Part shown: piece after piece, positions 1 through 5,515 of the stretch
Numbering within the stretch: position 1 is the stretch's first letter
How the letters are laid out: each line of letters opens with the position of its first letter
Assembly (NCBI GenBank): GCA_030544165.1
Contig: JAUNRP010000060.1
Location: 2,850-10,079, forward strand
Direction: 5' to 3'
Length of the DNA stretch: 7,230 nt
DNA from: a bacterium
GTDB lineage: Bacteria > Actinomycetota > Actinomycetes > Actinomycetales > Actinomycetaceae
Program-made: the position numbers and the translations under genes
Notes under the pieces: model-generated
The model's input: only the letters and a program-made list of their open reading frames with translations
The model's database searches: none
What the model was told of the DNA's origin: nothing

Positions 1-326
1 AGGATCGAGCCGGCCAGGATCGCGAGGATGAGCGCTCCCACGGAGACCGCCCAGCTTCCGGAGGTGGCCCGGCGCAGCGCCTCCCGCCACCGCCCCTCCT
101 CGTCATCCCCGGCAGTCGGCGCCCCGACGACGGCGGGCTCGCCCATCGCGGCCAGTCCGGTCCCGGCGGCGTCGAGTCCGCTCGCGGGGGTCGCCTCGGG
201 TGCCTCGACCGCCCCTGGTCCGGCGGCGTCGGCGGGTGGGGTCACCCGTTCGGGAACCTCGCCCACCACCTCTTCGTGGTCATCGGATTCTGGGAGGCCG
301 TTCGTGGGCCGCTCGTTCCCGGTCAT
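1..326 (-). CDS. BMP-type (nucleoside) ABC transporter permease, N-terminal part only
   Basis: First 108 residues of a membrane permease; the rest lies beyond position 1. Seen: the ATG (326-324) overlaps the TGA of the ATPase gene (325-323) as ATGA. A strong AGGAGG (331-336) sits 4 nt upstream, so the start is well supported. Residues 1 to about 78 are hydrophilic and rich in Ala, Pro, Gly and Glu, with acidic clusters (SDDHEEVVGE near 14-23, DDEEG near 74-78). A short basic/amphipathic stretch follows (RWREALRRATSGSW, 79-92), then the first membrane helix begins (VSVGALILAILAGSI). Known: in BMP-type importers this position after the ATPase is filled by the first of two permeases that form the channel for nucleosides or related sugars. 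Inference: this is that first permease. Odd: the cytoplasmic extension is longer than in typical family members. The assignment rests mainly on position, coupling and the one visible helix, because the diagnostic permease core is outside the window. Confidence 0.85.
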   Translation of the reverse strand, partial: MTGNERPTNGLPESDDHEEVVGEVPERVTPPADAAGPGAVEAPEATPASGLDAAGTGLAAMGEPAVVGAPTAGDDEEGRWREALRRATSGSWAVSVGALILAILAGSI

Positions 327-1837
327 GCGACCTCCTCGCTCTGGGTGATGCCGGCCATGAGAAGGCCAAGTTCGTGGCGTGGGGTGTCCGCGGGGACGAT
401 CCCGGCGATCCTGCCGTGGTACATGACGAGGATGCGGTCTCCGAGGTTCGCGGCCTCGTCCAGCTCGGTGGACACCACGAGCACGGGCACGCCGGCGTCG
501 CGGGCCTCGATGATGCGGCGGTGGATGAACTCGATGGAGCCCACGTCCACGCCGCGGGTGGGTTGGGAGGCGAGCAGGAACGCGAGATCACGGGAGAGTT
601 CCCGCGCGATCACCACCTTCTGCTGGTTGCCCCCTGAGAGCGTCCCCACCGGGGAGTGGATGGAGCCCGTGCGGATGTCGAACTCGTCCACGGAGGCCGT
701 GGCGAACTCCTCGAGGGCACCGAGGCGGAGGCTGCCCATCTTCACGAACTTCGGATCGTTGGTGCGATCCAGGATGAGGTTCTCGGCCACGGTGAGCTTG
801 CCCACCAAGCCCTCCACGGAGCGGTCCTCCGGAACGAAACCCACCCCTTCGTCGAGCACCCGGCGTACGGTCTTTCCCCGCAGTTCCTTGCCGTCCAGCA
901 TGATCGAGCCGTCCGAGGGGGGCATGAGGCCCACGATCGCCTCGGCCAGTTCCGTCTGGCCGTTGCCCTGGACACCCGCCACCACGAGCACCTCGCCGCC
1001 CCGGATGGAGAAGGAGACGTCGTCCACCACCACGGTGCCGGCCTCGTCCGTCACCTCGAGGTTCTTCACCTCGAACAGCGAGTCCGAGTACTGCGGCTCG
1101 CCCTTGGGCACCTTGAGCTCCACGGCGCGGCCCACCATGAGTTCCGCCAGTTCGGCATCGGTGGAGGTGGGGGATGCCTGGCCCACCACCCTGCCGCGCC
1201 GGATCACGGTGATCGTGTCCGCCACCTCGCGGACCTCGCGCAGCTTGTGGGTGATGAAGACGATCGCCTTCCCCTCGGCCTTGAGCTGGCGCATGATCTC
1301 CATCAGCTCGTCCGTCTCCTGGGGGGTGAGCACGGCGGTGGGCTCATCGAAGATCAGGACATTGGCGTCACGGGAGAGCGCCTTGATGATCTCCACGCGC
1401 TGCTGGACACCCACCGGGAGGTCCTCGATCACGGAGTCGGGATTGACGTGGAACCCGAAGCGGGCCGCGATCTCCTGCACCTTGGCGCGGGCCTCGCCCA
1501 TGTTGAGCTGGCCGGCGAACGCGGTGGACTCGTTTCCCAGCATGACGTTCTCGGCCACGGTGAAGACGGGGACCAGCATGAAGTGCTGGTGCACCATCCC
1601 GATTCCGGCCTCCATCGCGTCACCGGGGCCATCGAAGTGCTGTTCCACCCCGTCCAGGAGGATCTGGCCCTCATCCGCGCTGTAGAGGCCGTAGAGGACG
1701 TTCATCAGGGTGGACTTGCCGGCCCCGTTCTCCCCCAGGAGGCAGTGGATCTCCCCGGGCTCCACCACCAGGTCGATCGAGTCGTTGGCGGTGAAGGTGC
1801 CAAACCTCTTGGTGATCCCGCGTAGTTCAAGCTTCAT
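323..1837 (-). CDS. BMP-type/simple-sugar ABC importer ATP-binding protein (two fused ATPase domains)
   Basis: A 504-residue cytoplasmic ATPase that powers import by the receptor and permeases encoded beside it. Domain 1 (about 3-240) is complete: Walker A GENGAGKST (35-43), Q-loop Gln84 in MVHQHFMLVP, signature LPVGVQQRVEI (140-150), Walker B VLIFDEPTAVL (160-170) and H-loop His197. Domain 2 (about 253-495) has a good signature, LSGGNQQKVVI (400-410). Its nucleotide site is degenerate: GVQGNGQT (288-295) has Gln for the Walker A Lys, LLASQPTRGVD (421-431) has Gln where Walker B normally has the catalytic Glu, and Ser456 replaces the H-loop His. Known: this asymmetric two-domain layout is the norm for the YufO/RbsA/MglA class, and QPTRGVDVG is typical of it, so the degeneration is not damage. 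Length is normal. The SD AGGAG (1850-1854) lies 12 nt from the ATG, rather far, and falls within a small hairpin. Substrate (nucleosides) is inferred from the BMP neighbour. Confidence 0.95.
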   Translation of the reverse strand: MKLELRGITKRFGTFTANDSIDLVVEPGEIHCLLGENGAGKSTLMNVLYGLYSADEGQILLDGVEQHFDGPGDAMEAGIGMVHQHFMLVPVFTVAENVMLGNESTAFAGQLNMGEARAKVQEIAARFGFHVNPDSVIEDLPVGVQQRVEIIKALSRDANVLIFDEPTAVLTPQETDELMEIMRQLKAEGKAIVFITHKLREVREVADTITVIRRGRVVGQASPTSTDAELAELMVGRAVELKVPKGEPQYSDSLFEVKNLEVTDEAGTVVVDDVSFSIRGGEVLVVAGVQGNGQTELAEAIVGLMPPSDGSIMLDGKELRGKTVRRVLDEGVGFVPEDRSVEGLVGKLTVAENLILDRTNDPKFVKMGSLRLGALEEFATASVDEFDIRTGSIHSPVGTLSGGNQQKVVIARELSRDLAFLLASQPTRGVDVGSIEFIHRRIIEARDAGVPVLVVSTELDEAANLGDRILVMYHGRIAGIVPADTPRHELGLLMAGITQSEEVA

Positions 1838-1843
1838 TGCTCT

Positions 1844-1856
1844 TCAGGTCTCCTGA
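1844..1856 (-). promoter_or_regulatory. Small hairpin over the ATPase gene's Shine-Dalgarno
   Basis: On the transcript, UCAGG-AGA-CCUGA forms a 5-bp stem (1856-1852 with 1848-1844) and a 3-nt loop. The AGGAG Shine-Dalgarno (1854-1850) is half in the stem and half in the loop. A purine-rich GAAGAG (1845-1840) nearer the ATG could serve as an alternative weak ribosome site. The inverted repeat is plain in the sequence; a role in limiting translation of the ATPase is inference, and the stem is short. Confidence 0.35.
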
Positions 1857-1868
1857 GGGTAGTGACCG

Positions 1869-1904
1869 GTCCGGGGGGAGGCGATCACTCGCCTCCCCCC
1901 GGAC
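1869..1904 (-). terminator. Perfect 16-bp hairpin between the receptor and ATPase genes (attenuator or mRNA-stabilising stem)
   Basis: Arms 1869-1884 and 1889-1904 are exact reverse complements (16 of 16) around a 4-nt loop (1885-1888). The stem is mostly G/C and starts 15 nt past the TAG of the lipoprotein gene. The bases that follow on the transcript (GGTCACTACC...) have no U-run, so it is not a textbook intrinsic terminator. Known: stems at this place in ABC operons commonly protect the receptor mRNA from 3' decay or cause partial termination, so that receptor exceeds ATPase and permease. The structure is certain; which of these roles applies is inference. Confidence 0.75.
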
Positions 1905-1919
1905 ATTACCTGCTCGGGA

Positions 1920-3083
1920 CTAGCCAGCGAGGTAGGACGTGACTTCCAGTTCGCCACTGATGATCTGCTGCTGGAGGTCCTGGACCTCCTGCCACAGCTC
2001 CGGGTCAACCCGGTCCTCGAAGTTGTGGAGCGGAGCGAGGCCCACGCCACCGTTCTCGAGGGTGCCGACGTAGGTGTCGGTGTTGGTGTCGCCACCGGCA
2101 GCCGCCACGATCGCGTCGTACACGGAGACGTCCATCGCCTTGAGGATGGAGGTCAGCACGTACTCCTGGGTGGACGGGTCGGACTCGTAGAAGTCCGCGT
2201 CCACACCGATCAGCGCGATGTCGCGGCCGGAGTCCTTGATGGCGTCGATGGCCGACTGGTAGATCGGGCCACCCACGGGCAGGATCACATCAACGCCCTG
2301 GTCGATGATGCCCTCGGCCACGGACTTCGCGTCGTTGTTGGCCTCGAAGCCACCCGTGAAGGAGCCCTGCTCCCCGCCCTGGTAGCCGATGACCTGGACG
2401 TCGGTCCCCTTGGTCTCGTTGTAGTACTCCACGCCCTGCTTGAAGCCGTCCATGAAGATGGTCACGGTCGGGAAGGGCTGGCCACCGAAGGTGCCCACCA
2501 TGCCGGCCTCGGAGTAGCCAGCGGCGAGGTAGCCGGCCATGAAGGCGGCCTGGGCCGTGTCGTACACGAGCGGCTTGATGTTCTCGGCATCCTTCTCGCC
2601 GTCGAAGTCGGCGTCACCGTCGTGGTCCACCAGCACGAACTCCACATCCGGGTTCGCCTCGGCGGTGGTTGAGGTGTCGGCGGCGAGCGCGAAGCCCACG
2701 GACACGATCAGGTTGCACTGCTCGTCCACGAGCGAGGCGAGGTTCGGCGCGTAGTCGGTCGGGGTGTCCGACTGGACCTCCGCCATCTGGATGCCAAGCT
2801 CGTCGACGGCGCGCTCGACGCCCTCGTAGGAGAGCTGGTTGAACGAACGGTCGTCGAAGCCGCCCTCGTCGGAGACGATGCAGGCCTTGAAGTCACCCGA
2901 TGCCTCGGGGGCCTCCGTGTCCGCGGTCTCGGTCTCGGTGGGCTCCGTGGTGCCAGCAGCAGTGGTCTCGGTGCCGCCAGCGGCGGGCGGGGTGGTGGTG
3001 TCAGTCTCAGGCGCTGCACCACACGCAGCAAGGGCGATCGCGCTGATGGCAGCGGCGGTGCCCATGAGGAACTTGTTCTTCAA
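1920..3083 (-). CDS. bmpA: BMP/PnrA-family substrate-binding lipoprotein of a nucleoside-type ABC importer
   Basis: A 387-residue extracytoplasmic receptor, probably for nucleosides, anchored by lipid to the outer face of the membrane. Seen: a signal peptide with Lys at 2 and 4, a hydrophobic core and lipobox LAAC with the lipidated Cys21. A Thr/Glu/Ala/Pro-rich flexible linker (22-63) follows, then the BMP domain (about 65-375). Family hallmarks are SDEGGFDDRSFNQ (71-83), VSVGFALAADT (127-137), VGTFGGQPFP (196-205), LPVGGPIYQSA (268-278), IGVDADFY (292-299) and LTSILKAMD (310-318). By comparison with PnrA, Asp297 or Asp295 and Lys315 probably contact the ribose or base; that is inference. 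The start is a TTG (3083-3081) with AGGAG (3089-3093) 5 nt upstream; it gives a proper MKNK signal peptide, and no better start exists. The next genes are its ATPase and permease. Exact ligand is not determinable here; purine nucleosides are the usual family substrate. Confidence 0.95.
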   Translation of the reverse strand: MKNKFLMGTAAAISAIALAACGAAPETDTTTPPAAGGTETTAAGTTEPTETETADTEAPEASGDFKACIVSDEGGFDDRSFNQLSYEGVERAVDELGIQMAEVQSDTPTDYAPNLASLVDEQCNLIVSVGFALAADTSTTAEANPDVEFVLVDHDGDADFDGEKDAENIKPLVYDTAQAAFMAGYLAAGYSEAGMVGTFGGQPFPTVTIFMDGFKQGVEYYNETKGTDVQVIGYQGGEQGSFTGGFEANNDAKSVAEGIIDQGVDVILPVGGPIYQSAIDAIKDSGRDIALIGVDADFYESDPSTQEYVLTSILKAMDVSVYDAIVAAAGGDTNTDTYVGTLENGGVGLAPLHNFEDRVDPELWQEVQDLQQQIISGELEVTSYLAG

Positions 3084-3138
3084 AGTGACTCCTAGTGATT
3101 GGCGCAGGTTCGCGGGATAACGCGGCGCTGCTGGGTCG

Positions 3139-3168
3139 GATACAGGTTACCGGTACGCACGGTTTCAC
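3139..3168 (-). promoter_or_regulatory. Candidate promoter of the bmpA transporter operon
   Basis: The 207-nt gap upstream of bmpA is the only long gap between genes in the window, so the transporter operon probably starts here. The best pair I can find is GTGAAA (3168-3163) as a -35 and TGTATC (3144-3139) as a -10, 18 nt apart. An overlapping TAACCT (3149-3144) is another possible -10. All are poor matches to consensus, which is common in high-GC actinobacteria. The leader would be about 50 nt, ending in the AGGAG at 3089-3093. A start site was not measured. Confidence 0.3.
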
Positions 3169-3193
3169 GGAGCACCCGAAAGGCCCGGAAACC
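3161..3193. promoter_or_regulatory. Inverted repeat GGTTTC-N21-GAAACC overlapping the candidate -35
   Basis: GGTTTC (3161-3166) and GAAACC (3188-3193) are exact 6-bp inverted arms 21 nt apart. The bmpA-proximal arm overlaps the proposed -35, which would suit an operator. In the same gap, GTTACCG occurs twice in direct orientation (3146-3152 and 3199-3205), 53 nt apart, about five helical turns. The first of these is part of the palindrome TACCGGTA (3148-3155). Any regulator is unknown, and six-base arms can arise by chance. Confidence 0.25.
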
Positions 3194-3250
3194 AAAGAGT
3201 TACCGTTCCGTGTCCGTCCGGAGAACCGGTGTTCGGCGGCTGACCAAACA

Positions 3251-3267
3251 GGGGTCAAGCGCACCCC
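3251..3267 (-). terminator. Weak hairpin after the amidohydrolase gene
   Basis: On the transcript, GGGGU and ACCCC (3267-3263 and 3255-3251) can pair across a 7-nt loop and are followed by UGUUUGGU. It lies 23 nt past the amidohydrolase stop, where a terminator for the upstream operon would be expected. With only five base pairs and a broken U-run, it may be a weak terminator or nothing. Confidence 0.25.
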
Positions 3268-3290
3268 AAGACGGAGGCCCCGCCAAGCCC

Positions 3291-4466
3291 TCACCCGGCC
3301 AGCGCCGCCATGGCGAAGAACCGCACTCCCACCCCGATCGCCCGCTCGGAGAAGCGGGCATCCCCCCGGTGCAGGTCGTAGGTCACCCCTCCCGGCTCGC
3401 GCGTCCCCAGCCGGGCCATCGCGCCGGGCACCTCGGTGAGCAGCCACGCGAAGTCCTCCCCTCCCAGCGACTGCTCGGTGGGCACCGCAGCCCCCTCCCC
3501 GAGCGCCACGCGCGCGGCCTCGCGCAGGATCTCCGTCTCCTCCGCCCCGTTCACCACCGGGGGCAGGCCCACCACGTGCTCCACATCGCAGTCCACCTCG
3601 TAGGGCGCCACGATCTGGGTGATCGCCTGCGCGGCCAGCGGCCCCGCGATCTCCCACACGGCAGAGTCCAGGCAGCGCAGCGTCCCGTAGACCACGCCCT
3701 CCTCCGGGATCACGTTGGGGGCGTTTCCGGCGTGCACCACGCCCCACGTCACGGACGCGCCGTGGCGCGGATCGAGCCGCCGGTTCAGCACCGCACCGGT
3801 CTGGGTGATCACCTGCCCGAGCGTGAACACGATGTCCCCGGTCAGGTGCGGCCGCGAGGTGTGCCCGCCGAGGGACGAGAGCGTGACCCGCAGCGTGTCC
3901 GAGGAGGCGGTGATCGGGCCCTCCTTCACCCCCACCTTCCCCACGTCCAGGCGCGGATCGCAGTGCAGCGAGAAGGCGCGCACCACCCCGTCCAGCACGC
4001 CCTGCTCCATCACGTGCCGCGCCCCTCCGGGCTGGACCTCCTCGGCCGGCTGGAACAGGATGCGCACGCCCCTGCCCAGCAGCCCCTCCTCATCCAGCGC
4101 CTTCAGCACGCGCGCCACCCCCGCAGCGATCGCGGTGTGCAGATCGTGCCCGCAGGCGTGGGAGATCCCCGTGACCTCGGAGGCGAACGGCTCCCCGCTC
4201 CGCTCCTGCAGCGGCAGGGCATCGAGGTCCGCGCGGATCATGGTGCGGCCCTCCCCCTCCGGGCCGATGTCCGCCACCAGTCCCGTGGGGCTGAGCGGCC
4301 GTGTCTCGATCCCGGCCGCCGCCAGGTACCTCGCCACCCTCTCGGTGGTGCGGTGCTCCCCGAACCCGAGTTCGGGCCTGCGGTGGATCGTTCGGCGCAG
4401 CTCCACCAGCGAGTCCGCCACGCCGTCCGTCAGTTCCTCCACCCGGCGCGCCAGGTCCTCCCTCAC
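3291..4466 (-). CDS. M20-family metal-dependent amidohydrolase (N-acyl amino acid/hippurate/IAA-conjugate hydrolase type)
   Basis: A 391-residue cytoplasmic hydrolase expected to cleave the amide bond of an N-acylated amino acid or similar conjugate with two bound metal ions. Metal-site signatures are in order: HACGHDLHT (103-111; Cys105 and His107 as ligands), FQPAEEV (138-144; Glu142/Glu143, catalytic base and ligand), SLHCDP (166-171; His168) and LHRGDARF (365-372; His366 as last ligand). Also seen are IRADLDALPL (77-86), the dimerisation-domain motif GGHTSRPH (200-207), NAPNVIPEEG (248-257) and GGEDFAWLL (335-343). Length is normal for the ama/hipO/ILR1-like group. The start is a GTG (4466-4464) overlapping the TGA of the upstream gene as GTGA, with GGAGG (4474-4478) 7 nt upstream, so translation is probably coupled to the guanylyltransferase. 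Substrate cannot be told: hippurate, acyl-amino acids and auxin conjugates share these motifs. No signal peptide is seen. Confidence 0.93.
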   Translation of the reverse strand: MREDLARRVEELTDGVADSLVELRRTIHRRPELGFGEHRTTERVARYLAAAGIETRPLSPTGLVADIGPEGEGRTMIRADLDALPLQERSGEPFASEVTGISHACGHDLHTAIAAGVARVLKALDEEGLLGRGVRILFQPAEEVQPGGARHVMEQGVLDGVVRAFSLHCDPRLDVGKVGVKEGPITASSDTLRVTLSSLGGHTSRPHLTGDIVFTLGQVITQTGAVLNRRLDPRHGASVTWGVVHAGNAPNVIPEEGVVYGTLRCLDSAVWEIAGPLAAQAITQIVAPYEVDCDVEHVVGLPPVVNGAEETEILREAARVALGEGAAVPTEQSLGGEDFAWLLTEVPGAMARLGTREPGGVTYDLHRGDARFSERAIGVGVRFFAMAALAG

Positions 4467-5500
4467 CGCAGTCCCTCCAACTCGCCGTCCAGCCCGTCCA
4501 CGGCCGCCTTCACGTCCTGCGCCCGCTCCCGCGTGGTCACCAGGATCGCGTCCTCCGTCTCCACGACGACGGCGCCCGGGATCCCCACCACCACCACCTT
4601 CCGCTCGGCGTGGGCGAACGTTCCCGGTGAGTTGATCTCGAGGTCGGCTCCCCGCGGACTCACCTGGGCGAGCGCGTCGAAGTCACCGATGTCGCTCCAG
4701 CCCATCTCGGCAGGCACCACGGCGACGACGCCGCGTTCCGCCATCGGTTCGGCCACCGCGCGGTCGATCACGAGGCGCGGGAGGGCCTCCCAGTGCTCCG
4801 CGAGCGCGGCCTCCCGCTCCTCCGTGTCCCACGCGCGGGCGATGGCCACCAGACCCGCGTGGAGTTCGGGCTGCAGCTCGGCGAGCACGTCCAGCAGCAC
4901 GCCGGTCCTCATCACGAACATCCCCGCGTTCCACAGATAGCGGCCGGTGGCGAGGTAGGCGGCGGCGGTGGCGGGCACCGGCTTCTCCTCGAACCGCGCC
5001 ACCTCGAGCCCCTGGAGCGGGGCGCTGAGCGGGGAGCCCGCCTCGATGTAGCCGTAGGCCGAGGAGGGGGCTGTGGGCGTGATGCCGATGGTGACGATCA
5101 GGCCCTCGGCCGCGATCCGCTCGGCGCGGCGCACGGCCGCGTGGAACGCCCCGGCATCCCGGATCGCGTGGTCCGCGGCAAAGGATCCCACCACCACGTC
5201 GCCGTGGCGCTCGTGGAGGATGGCGGCCGCGAGTCCGATGGCGGCCATCGAATCGCGCGGGGAGGGCTCGGCCACCACCTCGCTGGCGCCGTCGTCGGAA
5301 ATCTGGGCAGAGACGGCGGGCGCGTGTGCGGATCCGGTGACCACTACGATCCCCTCGGTGACGGGGGCGAGCCGGTCCAGGGTGGTCTGCAGCATGGTGC
5401 GGCCAGCGCCCTCGAGGTCGCGCAGGAACTTGGGCGAGGCGGCGCGCGAGAGGGGCCAGAGCCGGCTGCCCACCCCGCCTGCCGGCACGATGGCGAACAT
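4463..5500 (-). CDS. manC: Mannose-1-phosphate guanylyltransferase (GDP-mannose pyrophosphorylase), single-domain form
   Basis: A 345-residue cytoplasmic enzyme: mannose-1-phosphate + GTP gives GDP-mannose + pyrophosphate. GDP-mannose is the donor for mannosyl lipids, glycans and protein mannosylation. Seen: the nucleotidyltransferase signature at residues 7-26 (AGGVGSRLWPLSR then PKFL), EPSPRDSMAAIGLA (78-91), SFAADHAI (106-113; Asp110 is the probable metal ligand), AYGYIEAG (148-155), FEEKP (170-174), WNAGMF (190-195) and WSDIGDFDAL (268-277). These identify the GMP family over glucose-1-phosphate transferases. A short C-terminal beta segment (about 295-323) completes the fold. The cupin-like mannose-6-phosphate isomerase domain of bifunctional AlgA/ManC enzymes is absent, so isomerisation must come from another gene. 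The ATG (5500) has GAAAGGG (5507-5513) 6 nt upstream and lies 15 nt past the preceding stop. Its last codons carry the ribosome site for the amidohydrolase. Confidence 0.94.
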   Translation of the reverse strand: MFAIVPAGGVGSRLWPLSRAASPKFLRDLEGAGRTMLQTTLDRLAPVTEGIVVVTGSAHAPAVSAQISDDGASEVVAEPSPRDSMAAIGLAAAILHERHGDVVVGSFAADHAIRDAGAFHAAVRRAERIAAEGLIVTIGITPTAPSSAYGYIEAGSPLSAPLQGLEVARFEEKPVPATAAAYLATGRYLWNAGMFVMRTGVLLDVLAELQPELHAGLVAIARAWDTEEREAALAEHWEALPRLVIDRAVAEPMAERGVVAVVPAEMGWSDIGDFDALAQVSPRGADLEINSPGTFAHAERKVVVVGIPGAVVVETEDAILVTTRERAQDVKAAVDGLDGELEGLR

Positions 5501-5515
5501 CGGTGGCCCTTTCGG

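Noticed and set aside
740..1000. Missing Walker A Lys, Walker B Glu and H-loop His in the second ATPase domain as a sign of inactivation
   Set aside because: This asymmetry is normal in the RbsA/MglA/YufO class; one site is active and the other is degenerate.
276..1685. A 469-codon plus-strand open frame opposite the ATPase gene
   Set aside because: It is antisense to a gene with complete ABC motifs. Its Ser/Thr/Arg-rich product has no recognisable domain, and long antisense frames are expected at this GC content.
3007..3747. A 246-codon minus-strand frame joining the amidohydrolase end to the bmpA start
   Set aside because: It is out of frame with both genes, Arg/Gly-rich, and crosses the intergenic promoter region; no family features.
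3099..4940. A 613-codon plus-strand open frame across the amidohydrolase and manC genes
   Set aside because: It spans two well-supported opposite-strand genes and their junction. The product is His/Arg/Pro-rich with no motifs: a composition artefact.
4463..5500. Bifunctional ManC/AlgA with phosphomannose isomerase activity
   Set aside because: At 345 residues the chain ends after the guanylyltransferase fold; there is no cupin-type isomerase domain.
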